A stretch of DNA of 28,053 nt from Candidatus Parcubacteria bacterium (GTDB taxonomy: Bacteria > Patescibacteriota > Patescibacteriia > CAIXNZ01): assembly GCA_026395675.1 (NCBI GenBank), contig JAPLYF010000033.1, forward strand, positions 1-28,053, written 5' to 3'. Below the pieces are notes generated by a model. The model was given only the letters and a program-made list of their open reading frames with translations, was not told where the DNA came from and did no database searches. Each line of letters begins with the position of its first letter. Positions within the stretch are counted from its first letter, which is position 1. A program made the position numbers and the translations under genes. Below are positions 1-7,845 of the stretch, one piece after another.

Positions 1-222
1 GGCAAATGGGGCTATGAGCTGATTAAAATAATAAGGCCCGATGTGTTTGTTTGCATAATCGAAAGCTATCCTGAAGAACAAAGAAATGATATTAAATTGC
101 ATGTCTGCCAATTAATTGAACTCACCCGCCAGGCTGAGAAAACCTCAACCACAGATATTATTGAAAAAACTCTCAAAACCCATCTTTGTGAACTGGATCA
201 AATGAAGAAAAATACTGGTTGA
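1..222 (+). CDS. C-terminal end of an unrecognised protein (partial), possibly a P-loop kinase
   Basis: An open frame runs from the first base of the window to a TGA at 220-222, giving 73 residues of a protein whose start lies outside. The stretch PDVFVCIIES followed by acidic and basic helices loosely resembles the segment after the core of adenylate/nucleotide kinases (PD-hydrophobic strand, then an E-rich lid). There is no P-loop in the visible part, so the kinase idea is only a guess. It lies on the same strand as the deoxynucleotide genes that follow, 266 bases away, but a repeat-rich spacer separates them. Coding is supported by the ungapped frame and by codon use like its neighbours. 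Confidence 0.55.
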   Translation, partial: GKWGYELIKIIRPDVFVCIIESYPEEQRNDIKLHVCQLIELTRQAEKTSTTDIIEKTLKTHLCELDQMKKNTG

Positions 223-350
223 AACGGCTAATTTTATTATTTACTCTTGATGATAAAATTTATTCTATCAAATAAATGGGCTTTATTCCTACAAAACTAC
301 CAATCTTTTACAAATAATACAAAAATACTTAACCAATTTGTATATTCGCC

Positions 351-414
351 TGGCCTGCCGGCAGGCAGGTACAAATTCGCCACCGCCTTTGGCGGGGTGC
401 CGCCATAGGCGGCA
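351..414. repeat. Cluster of short palindromes in the 223-488 spacer
   Basis: Three hairpins follow each other in otherwise AT-rich sequence: a perfect 12-base palindrome CCTGCCGGCAGG at 354-365, a hairpin with stem CACCGCC and loop TTT at about 381-399, and a hairpin TGCCGCC-ATA-GGCGGCA at 398-414. The last two form a tandem pair with three-base loops, the same architecture as the elements at 11792 and 23509. No gene or RNA family is recognised in the rest of the 223-488 spacer. Confidence 0.75.
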
Positions 415-488
415 TAATTTCGTAGGGTTATCAACTATAACAACGCACTAATCCAAAAATAACAATTAAATATTTTATTTGCACAGAC

Positions 489-1310
489 ATGATAATTATT
501 GGCACGTTTGCTATTATCCATCGGGGGTACCTAGACATTTTAGATAAATACAAAGATGCTGATGTTTTTATTTTAAGCGATGATTTGGCGCGAAAATTAT
601 ATAAACTAGAAATTGATCTGCGCAAAATGCCAATTGCCAAAGTCCAGAATCTTCTTTTTGCTTTGGGCCACAAAGCCTATATTTTAGATGAAAATATCAT
701 TAACTTAATAAAAAATGAAAATCAGATTATTTTAATTGATGATGAAGTAACTGAAGAATTAAAAACAAAATATTTATCTGATCATCCCAATTTAATTATT
801 GAAAATGGTTTTTTTTACCATCCTAGCGAGAATGTTTTTAAGGCTGGAAAAAACGATGTAAATTTAATAAAAAATTATACTTCGGAAGATGTAAATTTCA
901 TGAAACAAACGCTTGTTCTCGCCAGCGAAAGCGGCTGTTTTTGGAGACAAGTCGCGTCCCTAATTGTTAAGGACGGAAAAGTACTTTATTCGGCATACAA
1001 CGAAATGCTACCCAATAAAGATGAATGCTACAAACTCGGCTGTATCAGAGATACTTTAACGCCAGGCACGAAAACTGAAGTATGCTCTGCTATTCATTCT
1101 GAGGCCAGCTGTATTGCCATGGCAGCCAAAGACGGCAAGCCACTTGCAGGTGCCTCAATTTATGTCACCACTTTTCCCTGCCCGGCTTGCGCAAAATTAA
1201 TCGCTGTTTCAGGCATTAAAAAATGTTTTTATAATACTGGCTGGGCCAATTTTGACGGTGAACGGGTCATGCAAGCCGCTGGCGTGGAAATAATTAAAAT
1301 TGATTTATAA
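489..1310 (+). CDS. dCMP deaminase with N-terminal nucleotidyltransferase-like extension
   Basis: A zinc-dependent cytidine/deoxycytidylate deaminase domain fills the C-terminal half (about residues 135-273). The zinc site is clear: H203-S-E205 (HxE, with Glu as proton shuttle) and P230-C231-P-A-C234. The segment with AYN near 169-171 and GCIRD near 184-188 matches the dCMP deaminase (ComEB) type rather than free cytidine deaminase. The predicted reaction is dCMP to dUMP plus ammonia, feeding thymidylate synthase. At 273 residues it is far longer than the usual 150-190. The first 130 residues begin with GTF and HRGY (5-14), which resembles the GTFD...HxGH start of cytidylyltransferase-fold enzymes but is degenerate. 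It opens the dTMP cluster. There is no Shine-Dalgarno before the ATG. Confidence 0.9.
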   Translation: MIIIGTFAIIHRGYLDILDKYKDADVFILSDDLARKLYKLEIDLRKMPIAKVQNLLFALGHKAYILDENIINLIKNENQIILIDDEVTEELKTKYLSDHPNLIIENGFFYHPSENVFKAGKNDVNLIKNYTSEDVNFMKQTLVLASESGCFWRQVASLIVKDGKVLYSAYNEMLPNKDECYKLGCIRDTLTPGTKTEVCSAIHSEASCIAMAAKDGKPLAGASIYVTTFPCPACAKLIAVSGIKKCFYNTGWANFDGERVMQAAGVEIIKIDL

Positions 1311-1317
1311 TTTATTC

Positions 1318-1345
1318 CCCACTTTAGTGGGCTGGCTAAAGCCAG
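1318..1345. repeat. Tandem twin hairpin between the deaminase and HIT genes
   Basis: CCCAC-TTTA-GTGGG (1318-1331) is followed directly by CTGGC-TAAA-GCCAG (1332-1345): two adjacent perfect 5-bp hairpins with four-base loops. The pair sits in the short spacer after the deaminase stop and just before the likely start of the HIT-like gene. Confidence 0.75.
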
Positions 1346-1362
1346 GTATAAATTTAAAAAAT

Positions 1363-1809
1363 ATGCAAAACAAAGCCGGCATTGAAAAACGCAATGCCAA
1401 GACAAAAGAATATCGCCGAACTTTAGAAGCCATAATTAAAACCAATAAATGCCCTTTTTGTCCGGATAATTTTAAGTACCATAATAAACCAATTTTAAAG
1501 CAATATCAGGGTTGGCTTGCTACTTCTAATTCCTGGCCTTATAAAAACACGAGGTATCACTTTGTTTTAATTCCCATTAAGCATAAAATCAATTTCTCAG
1601 ATTTAACCAACCAGGATTTTCAAGCAGTTAAATATTTGGTTAACTGGTTAAATAAAAAATATAAAATCAAAGGCGGGGGTTTAACTCTGCGCTTTGGCGA
1701 GCAAAATTTAACCGGCGCCACTGTCAGGCATTTACATTTTCAGCTTATTGTCCCCCAATTAAAACCCAAATCAAAAACAGCTACAGTTGTTAATTTCCCA
1801 ATTGGTTAA
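1363..1809 (+). CDS. HIT/GalT-superfamily nucleotide hydrolase or transferase
   Basis: This is a 149-residue protein of the histidine-triad superfamily. A CPFC zinc-knuckle-like motif lies near the start (about residues 30-33). The active-site motif near the C-terminus reads VRHLHFQLIVP, that is H-x-H-x-Q: the third histidine of classic HIT proteins is glutamine, as in galactose-1-phosphate uridylyltransferase and Ap4A phosphorylases. This suggests nucleotidyl transfer or phosphorolysis of a dinucleotide, but the substrate is not evident. A longer frame starts at 1300, but that would overlap the deaminase and translate the twin hairpin at 1318-1345, so the ATG at 1363 is preferred. Its position inside the dTMP cluster suggests a nucleotide-related or housecleaning role. 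Confidence 0.8.
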   Translation: MQNKAGIEKRNAKTKEYRRTLEAIIKTNKCPFCPDNFKYHNKPILKQYQGWLATSNSWPYKNTRYHFVLIPIKHKINFSDLTNQDFQAVKYLVNWLNKKYKIKGGGLTLRFGEQNLTGATVRHLHFQLIVPQLKPKSKTATVVNFPIG

Positions 1810-1827
1810 TCTAATCAATTTTAAATT

Positions 1828-2292
1828 ATGAATAATCAAAAAACAGTGTATGTTTGCGGCGCTCTAACTGAAGTACCGTCAGAGCAAAAAGAGTCCGTTA
1901 AAAAATTTTATGAGCGCATTGCAGATCTTTGTGAAAAAGTAACCACCACCCGCGCATTTGTGCCGCATGAACATTATGATCCAGTGCTCCATGCTAATTG
2001 GACACCTAGCCAAGTTGATGAATCAGAAAGAAGACAAGTCTGTGAATTATCTTCTTGTATAGTTGCAGCCGCGCTTTTCCCTAGCTGGGGCAGCGGCATT
2101 GAAGTTGAAATGGCAAATAAAAGTAATGTGCCCGTAATTTTATTGTGCCAAAAGGAAAAATTAGATAAACGCCTAATTTCTCGCTTATTACGAGGTAATC
2201 CTGCTATCAAGTCTATAATCATTTATGAAAATGATGATTCTGCCATGCAACAATTAGAAATCGAATTGAAAAAATTTTTAAATATAAGTTAA
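1828..2292 (+). CDS. Nucleoside 2-deoxyribosyltransferase-like protein
   Basis: This 154-residue single-domain protein starts with VYVCGAL, the first strand and glycine turn of the nucleoside 2-deoxyribosyltransferase / DNPH1 family. The family's catalytic-glutamate motif appears as P85-S-W-G-S-G-I-E92-V-E-M-A96, with E92 the expected nucleophile; the usual G after it is E94. The length is typical. Family members either exchange bases between deoxyribosides or hydrolyse deoxynucleoside 5'-monophosphates (DNPH1/Rcl). In a cluster with dCMP deaminase, thymidylate synthase and dUTPase, either salvage or removal of unwanted dNMPs is plausible; the sequence does not decide. It starts 18 bases after the HIT gene, without a Shine-Dalgarno, and is probably co-transcribed. 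Confidence 0.8.
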   Translation: MNNQKTVYVCGALTEVPSEQKESVKKFYERIADLCEKVTTTRAFVPHEHYDPVLHANWTPSQVDESERRQVCELSSCIVAAALFPSWGSGIEVEMANKSNVPVILLCQKEKLDKRLISRLLRGNPAIKSIIIYENDDSAMQQLEIELKKFLNIS

Positions 2293-2298
2293 TTTTTT

Positions 2299-3771
2299 AT
2301 GGCTAACTGGCCAATTTATTTTAAAGACAAATTAATCCTGGGCAACCCCGATTCAGAAATCGGGATTGTTACTTTATGGACACCAGTGAATAAAATAGTT
2401 GATCAGCTAGACAAATCGTTTTTTTCTTTGGCCGGCCAGCTTTATTCCAAAGAAGGCATAAATTATATTGTCAGAAATATCTTAGCCAATCCTAGAATTC
2501 GGCTTTTAATCATTTGTGGGGAAGAAAGAATTGGCAGTGGACAAGCACTTATTAATTTATTGGAAAAAGGCGTTGCTGAAAATAACCAGGTTTTAGAAAC
2601 AGAATTTTGCCAGATTCATAAAGAAATCCCTAAAGAGGCCATTAACCATTTTCGCCAGAATGTTAAATATAAAAATCTAATCGGGGTTTATGATTCACCA
2701 AAAATAATTGAGGAAATCAAAAATTATCAGCCTGGCCTCGGCCATGGCGGGCCCCAAAATAAAAATTGGTCCGAGCCGCAAATTTTTCCAGAAACAAAAA
2801 TAGAATTTGACGGCGTTCTGCCAACAGACCAATCTGTTTTTAAAATCAGAAAACAATTTGCTGGCCAGGCGTGGTTAGAGATAATTAAAAAAATCATGAA
2901 ATTTGGCACAATCAGAGAATCGTTTCATGGTAATAATTGCAAAGAACTTTTTAATATTGCCATAGTAATTACCGATGAAGATCCTGAAAATTTCAAAATG
3001 TTTCCTTATTTTCAAATTACTAAAGAGGATATAAAAAGTTACTTACCAAAATTCATGACTAGCGACAAAGGCACGGCTGATTATACCTATGGTGAAAGGT
3101 TGTGGGATTTTCCTAAAATTGCAGGCCAAAATTTAAAATATAACCAAGTTGATGAAATCATTGTGGATTTTTTAAAACGCTATCCTACTGATCGAGCTGC
3201 TTGCGCAGTTACATTTGGCATCCAAGACCACACAGCCAAAAGTTCGCCTTGCATGTGTTTTCTGCAAGCCACCAATGTTGAAGATAAACTGGATTTGACC
3301 GCCTATTTCCGTTCCCATGACATTTTTGGGGGCTGGCTTTTAAATGCTTTTGGCTTGAGGACCTTGCAAAAATACATAGCCGATAAATTAAACTGGCCAA
3401 TAGGCAATTTAACCATTTATTCCAATTGTGCCCATATTTATGATAATAACTGGCCAATTGCCCAAGAAATTATAAAAAAATATGGCCATGAACTTGACTG
3501 CACTTCTGATCCGCGCGGTTATATTATTTTAACAGTTGAGGCAGATGAAATTGTGGCCAAGCATGTCTCACCCAATGGCAAATCCTTGCAAGAATTCCGC
3601 CAAAACGGCCGGGAAGACAAAGCTACGATGAAATTGTACAACAAGCTCGTTTTGGCTGATATTATATCTTTAATCCCCCATGCCTTTGACCTGGGCGCGG
3701 AAATCCAAAAAGCAGAAATTGCGATCAAACAAGGCCTGTCATATACTCAAGACCAACCATTGAAATTTTAA
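2299..3771 (+). CDS. Thymidylate synthase with N-terminal MtrA-like domain
   Basis: This 490-residue fusion carries a C-terminal thymidylate synthase (about 205-450): catalytic C318 in SSPC, the phosphate/base-binding block RSHD (338-341) with N349 after GGWLLN, and the nucleotide-binding end H379-I-Y381. The form is closest to the archaeal/methanogen type. The N-terminal 190 residues resemble the tetrahydromethanopterin S-methyltransferase subunit A family (MtrA/DUF4346): GNPDSEIGIVT at 15-25, then NILANPRIRLLIICG at 60-74. The predicted reaction is dUMP plus methylene-tetrahydrofolate (or another C1 carrier) to dTMP. The MtrA-like domain might bind a pterin or cobamide carrier, but that is inference. 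The gene begins 6 bases after the deoxyribosyltransferase gene. A DNA palindrome (CCCGATT/AATCGGG) overlaps codons at 2347-2364. Confidence 0.88.
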   Translation: MANWPIYFKDKLILGNPDSEIGIVTLWTPVNKIVDQLDKSFFSLAGQLYSKEGINYIVRNILANPRIRLLIICGEERIGSGQALINLLEKGVAENNQVLETEFCQIHKEIPKEAINHFRQNVKYKNLIGVYDSPKIIEEIKNYQPGLGHGGPQNKNWSEPQIFPETKIEFDGVLPTDQSVFKIRKQFAGQAWLEIIKKIMKFGTIRESFHGNNCKELFNIAIVITDEDPENFKMFPYFQITKEDIKSYLPKFMTSDKGTADYTYGERLWDFPKIAGQNLKYNQVDEIIVDFLKRYPTDRAACAVTFGIQDHTAKSSPCMCFLQATNVEDKLDLTAYFRSHDIFGGWLLNAFGLRTLQKYIADKLNWPIGNLTIYSNCAHIYDNNWPIAQEIIKKYGHELDCTSDPRGYIILTVEADEIVAKHVSPNGKSLQEFRQNGREDKATMKLYNKLVLADIISLIPHAFDLGAEIQKAEIAIKQGLSYTQDQPLKF

Positions 3772-3790
3772 ATTTATAAATTTTGTTAAT

Positions 3791-4405
3791 ATGATTAATG
3801 AAACCAAAAGAAACAACAATTACGCAACCTTAATTTTAATTATTTTCCGAAATATTTGTATTTTTATATTAGAATTTCCCAAATACTCGATTCTAATTTT
3901 TCTTATCTCTTTGTTTATTTTTGCCTTTTTCAGCTTTCTAATTTCTATTTTGCAGATACTACTAATTATTACAGGTTTAATCTTAAGCCAAAATTATTCT
4001 ATTAATATTATAAATTCCCTAATTAAATTCTTTAAAATTGAAGAACTTCATATCAACAAAACATATGGCGCTGATCAAAAACCATGGGATTTAATAGCTA
4101 TAAGCAAAAAAATAATTGAAGTATATTTTTATAGCGTTCTTGTAATTGAACTACTTGCCAAATCATTGAAAAAATATATCAACTTTCAAATTCCACAATT
4201 TACCATCAAGAAAAAAATTATATATTCAGTCGGATTTTTTATAATTGCCTATCTGCCCGGACTTTTTATTTTCCCAACATTTGCTCTTATTTTTTTAATT
4301 GTTTCAATCAGTACTTTAGCAGTCTATTTTGCTTATAGCGCCTTTTTAAACTTTACGAATAAATTTTTCAATCTAATTCAAAAATCCAATGAAAGTAAAA
4401 ATTAA
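3791..4405 (+). CDS. Small integral membrane protein, function unknown
   Basis: This 204-residue, very hydrophobic protein has likely membrane segments at about 12-29, 32-65 (long enough for two passes), 109-124 and 143-186, with a polar loop around 85-105. No known family is recognised. It lies in the dTMP cluster, and its 3' end overlaps the start of the dUTPase-kinase gene by 17 bases, which supports real coding and translational coupling. The codons are extremely A/T-rich, as expected for a membrane protein here. A role in nucleotide uptake is possible from context only. Confidence 0.65.
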   Translation: MINETKRNNNYATLILIIFRNICIFILEFPKYSILIFLISLFIFAFFSFLISILQILLIITGLILSQNYSINIINSLIKFFKIEELHINKTYGADQKPWDLIAISKKIIEVYFYSVLVIELLAKSLKKYINFQIPQFTIKKKIIYSVGFFIIAYLPGLFIFPTFALIFLIVSISTLAVYFAYSAFLNFTNKFFNLIQKSNESKN

Positions 4406-5405
4406 ACGCATAGACAAATCATTACCTCTTCCCACCTACCAAACCAATGGCTCGGTTGCTTTTGATATTTACTCCAGACTTGATGTAGAAATAAAGCCCA
4501 AAGAAATTTTTTATATTCCTACAAATCTAATTATCCAAACCCCTAAAAATTACATGCTGCTTTTAGTGCCGCGCAGCTCAACGCCCAAAAAATTAGGACT
4601 TTTAAGCCCACATGGCATTGGCATAATTGACCAGGATTTTTGTGGACCAGAAGACGAAATCCATTTACAAGTTTATAATTTTACGGAAAATATTGTAAAA
4701 ATTACCAAAGGCCAAAGAATCGGCCAGGCCTCTTTTATTAAAATAAATAAGGCCAAATGGCAGGAAATTGATAATTTAAAAACCAATACCCGCGGTGGCT
4801 TTGGTTCAACAGGCCTATGCCTTGTTTTGTATGGCGCCAATAACCTGGGTAAAACAACCCAAGCTAAATTATTAGTGGAAGATCTAATTATCAAAATGGG
4901 TAAAAATGCTGAATATCTTAAATATGCTGTGTATAATCTGGAACCTTCGGGCGTTTTAATTAATGATTATTTAAAACGCGGCAATCCTGATAATTTTACT
5001 CCGCGTGAATTTCAAATGCTTCAGGTTTTAAACCGCACTCAATACGAACCGATCATCAAAGAAAAATTAGCCAAAGGTACCTGGATAATTGCCGAGGATT
5101 ATATTGGCACTGGCATTGCCTGGGGCATTGTTGAGGGCGTTGATAAAAATCTGCTCTATAAATTAAATTCCCATTTACTTAAAGAAGATCTGGCCATTTT
5201 ATTTGAAGGTGAAGCTTTCCCTGAAAACCTGGATAAAACCAATGTCCATGAAACTAATCCTGAAGTTTTGAAAAAAGTAAATTCTGTTTTCCAAGAATTA
5301 GTCCAGGATTTTGGCTGGAATACTGTCAATGCCAATAAATCTACTGAGGAGGTCCAAACCCAGATCATGGAAATTATCAAACGTAAAATCACAATAATAG
5401 AATAA
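4389..5405 (+). CDS. dUTPase-thymidylate kinase fusion
   Basis: Two enzymes are joined with no linker. Residues 1-142 carry all five trimeric dUTPase motifs: AFDIYS (24-29), PRSS (61-64), GIIDQDF (78-84, D81 catalytic), GQRIGQ (108-113) and RGGFGSTG (135-142). The usual tyrosine after the motif III aspartates is F84. The kinase half starts immediately: P-loop GANNLGKTTQ (149-158) and AEDYIGTGIAWG (235-246), which corresponds to the DRY...S..AYQ block of thymidylate kinase. Predicted reactions are dUTP to dUMP plus PPi and dTMP to dTDP, the steps flanking thymidylate synthase, which is encoded two genes upstream. The start overlaps the preceding membrane-protein gene by 17 bases. The DR motif reads ED, so kinase activity is likely but not certain. 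Confidence 0.88.
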   Translation: MKVKIKRIDKSLPLPTYQTNGSVAFDIYSRLDVEIKPKEIFYIPTNLIIQTPKNYMLLLVPRSSTPKKLGLLSPHGIGIIDQDFCGPEDEIHLQVYNFTENIVKITKGQRIGQASFIKINKAKWQEIDNLKTNTRGGFGSTGLCLVLYGANNLGKTTQAKLLVEDLIIKMGKNAEYLKYAVYNLEPSGVLINDYLKRGNPDNFTPREFQMLQVLNRTQYEPIIKEKLAKGTWIIAEDYIGTGIAWGIVEGVDKNLLYKLNSHLLKEDLAILFEGEAFPENLDKTNVHETNPEVLKKVNSVFQELVQDFGWNTVNANKSTEEVQTQIMEIIKRKITIIE

Positions 5406-5421
5406 TAAACCTACTAAACTC

Positions 5422-6168
5422 ATGGCACAAAAACTCATTTCTATTTCTGCTTTAATCAAAAAGGGCTGGGATCTTTATATAAATAATCTTCAAATCTTTT
5501 TGGTCCCGATAACCATTTCTCTTATTCCTCTGACTATATATTACCTGACAATTTCCCTCGGCAATTCGCAAAACACTTTATTGGTCATGCTTCTGAATGC
5601 CTTAATAATTATTGTCAATCTCTGGGTAGCCATAATCTTAATTATTGCTATTAATTCTCTCTACAAAAAACAAGCAGTCAATCTTAATCAAATATACGAA
5701 ATTGCTTTTAAAAAAATTTCCTCTTATTTTTGGGTGACAATTTTATCTGTCTTAGTTGTATTTGCTGGTCTTATTTTATTTATTATTCCTGGTTTTATAT
5801 TTATGGTCTGGTATAGCTTTGCCCCGTTTATCAATATTTTGGAAGAAAAAAATAATAAAGGACCCGGAGCTCTTAAAGAAAGCAAAAATTTGGTGCTGGG
5901 CCGATGGTGGCCTACATTTTGGCGCTTATTAATACCCGCGCTGATTGTTTATTTAATCTTGATTATTGTAATTACTGGCATATTTTATCTTATTACCAAT
6001 GGCAATCTTAACTTAGAATCAATCAATCAATCCCTAATGATAAACATCCTTATCTCGTTAACTTCTCTAATCATTACCCCGCTTTTAATTTCGTATTCTG
6101 TAATCTTATATAACAATTTAAAGGAAACGAAATCCACTCCTAAACAAAATAAAACTCTCCCAGTTTAA
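5422..6168 (+). CDS. Multi-pass membrane protein (YciC / GPDPase membrane-domain-like)
   Basis: This 248-residue protein has about six hydrophobic segments (roughly 23-45, 52-80, 101-135, 167-193, 205-230). The signature AL-KESKNLVLGRWWPTFWRLL near 150-170 (amphipathic helix, then GRWW) is typical of the broad group of bacterial membrane proteins annotated as DUF975, YciC or glycerophosphodiester phosphodiesterase membrane domain. Function in this group is poorly defined. It starts 16 bases after the dUTPase-kinase and ends 49 bases before gatB, so it may be the last gene of the dTMP cluster. Confidence 0.7.
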   Translation: MAQKLISISALIKKGWDLYINNLQIFLVPITISLIPLTIYYLTISLGNSQNTLLVMLLNALIIIVNLWVAIILIIAINSLYKKQAVNLNQIYEIAFKKISSYFWVTILSVLVVFAGLILFIIPGFIFMVWYSFAPFINILEEKNNKGPGALKESKNLVLGRWWPTFWRLLIPALIVYLILIIVITGIFYLITNGNLNLESINQSLMINILISLTSLIITPLLISYSVILYNNLKETKSTPKQNKTLPV

Positions 6169-6217
6169 ATTATCTCACCTCTACGCATCTAGCTTTTCTC
6201 TTATCTATTTTAACTTT

Positions 6218-7762
6218 ATGGAACTTGAACCAATCATTGGCCTGGAAATCCACGTCCAATTAAAAACCAAATCAAAAATGTTCTGCACCTGCGATAATGG
6301 CGGTGAAAACTTGCCGCCTAACTCTTGCGTCTGCCCAATTTGTCTGGCTCAGCCAGGCACTTTGCCAGTGGCTAATAAACAAGCAATAGAATGGAGCGCG
6401 CTAGCTGCCTTATCTTTAAATTGTACAATTTCAGAATATTCCAAATTTGATCGTAAGCATTATTTTTACCCTGACTTGCCCAAGGCCTATCAAATTTCTC
6501 AATATGACCAGCCCATTGGCAAAAATGGCTTTTTATTTATTTTTAACCCAGAACTAAATGAAGAACAAAAAATCAGGATTAACCGCGTTCATTTGGAAGA
6601 AGACGCAGCCAAATTATTACACCCGGAGAAAAAAAATTACAGCTTAATTGATTTTAACCGCGGCGGCACGCCTTTAATGGAAATCGTGACTGAAGCTGAT
6701 GTCAGAAATCCAGCCCAAGCCAAGCTATTTTTGCAGGAACTTCGCCAAATTATGCGCTACTTGGATATTTCCGAAGCTGACATGGAAAAAGGACATCTGC
6801 GCTGTGATGCTAATATTTCTTTAAAACCAGTTGACGAGGAAAAATTATATCCGAAAACTGAAATTAAAAATCTCAATTCATTTAAAAATGTAGAAAAAGC
6901 ATTGGAATATGAAATCAAACGCCAAACCAAACTCTGGCTTGAAGGCAATGCGCCAAAAGAATTATCAACTCGCGGCTGGAACGATGCTAAAGGAATTACC
7001 GAAGAACAAAGAACCAAAGAAGAAGCCCATGATTACCGCTACTTTCCAGAGCCAGACATTCCCCCAATTCATTTTTTAACCAGCCCAGACACAACTTGCG
7101 ACAAAAAAGAAATTGCCATTGATATTGCCTGCCTCAAAACAAAATTGCCTGAACTGCCCAATCCTAAACGCAAACGTTTTATGGCTGAATTTGATTTAAA
7201 TTACGATGATGTCAAAATTTTAACTGAAGATAAAAGAATTGCCAATTTCTATGAAGAGGTTATTTCTGAATTGCACGAATGGATTGAAAGCTTAGAAGAA
7301 GCAAAAAAGCAAAAAAACGTTTGGAAAGAAAATAAGCCAAGATTAACAAAATTAACTAGTAATTTGATTATTAATAATTTAATTCCGATATTGGCAGAAA
7401 ACAATTTAAGGATGGAAATCATGAAAATGACGCCTGAAAATATGGCTGAATTAATTACCTGGTTATTTAGTAAAAAAATTACTAATAACACTGCCCTCCA
7501 ACTGCTCCCTAAAATGGTTAAAACTGGCGCTGACCCTTCCCATTTAATTAAAGACGAAAATTTAGCCCAGATTTCTGATACTAAAGAACTGGAAAGCATT
7601 GCAAGGGATATTATTAAGAGTAATCCCAAACCAGTGGATGATTATAAAAAGGGCAAAGATAGGGCTTTACAGGCCATTATAGGCCAGGTTATGGCCAAAA
7701 CGCATGGTAAGGCCAATCCTGAAAAAGTCATGGAAATAATGAAGAATTTACTCAAACCTTGA
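6218..7762 (+). CDS. gatB: Asp-tRNA(Asn)/Glu-tRNA(Gln) amidotransferase subunit B
   Basis: GatB binds the mischarged tRNA and, with GatA and GatC, converts Glu-tRNA(Gln) or Asp-tRNA(Asn) to the amidated form. The N-terminus EPIIGLEIHVQL is diagnostic. The zinc cysteines are present as C23-x-C25 and C39-x-x-C42, followed by AQPGTLP. DRKHYFYPDLPKAYQISQ and the FNRGGTPLMEIV block are conserved. The C-terminal helical YqeY-like tail that contacts tRNA ends in a lysine-rich segment. Length (514) is slightly above the usual 475-490. There is no Shine-Dalgarno. A TATTTT hexamer six bases before the ATG would fit a leaderless message, but it is a weak match. gatA and gatC are not in the window. Confidence 0.97.
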   Translation: MELEPIIGLEIHVQLKTKSKMFCTCDNGGENLPPNSCVCPICLAQPGTLPVANKQAIEWSALAALSLNCTISEYSKFDRKHYFYPDLPKAYQISQYDQPIGKNGFLFIFNPELNEEQKIRINRVHLEEDAAKLLHPEKKNYSLIDFNRGGTPLMEIVTEADVRNPAQAKLFLQELRQIMRYLDISEADMEKGHLRCDANISLKPVDEEKLYPKTEIKNLNSFKNVEKALEYEIKRQTKLWLEGNAPKELSTRGWNDAKGITEEQRTKEEAHDYRYFPEPDIPPIHFLTSPDTTCDKKEIAIDIACLKTKLPELPNPKRKRFMAEFDLNYDDVKILTEDKRIANFYEEVISELHEWIESLEEAKKQKNVWKENKPRLTKLTSNLIINNLIPILAENNLRMEIMKMTPENMAELITWLFSKKITNNTALQLLPKMVKTGADPSHLIKDENLAQISDTKELESIARDIIKSNPKPVDDYKKGKDRALQAIIGQVMAKTHGKANPEKVMEIMKNLLKP

Positions 7763-7787
7763 CAAAATTTTATATCTATGCTATAAT
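7759..7787 (+). promoter_or_regulatory. Consensus sigma-70-type promoter overlapping the gatB stop
   Basis: TTGACA (7759-7764) and TATAAT (7782-7787) are both perfect matches with an optimal 17-base spacer. The -35 box includes the gatB TGA stop. Transcription should begin near 7794 and give a leader of about 50 bases for the small gene at 7846. Confidence 0.85.
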
Positions 7788-7845
7788 ATAAATATCCTAA
7801 AATTTTATCATAATAACTAATAAATTTATGAAAGGAATTGAATCT

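Noticed and set aside
1300..1362. Longer N-terminus for the HIT-like protein
   Set aside because: It overlaps the deaminase stop and would translate the twin hairpin at 1318-1345; homology-like sequence begins after the ATG at 1363.
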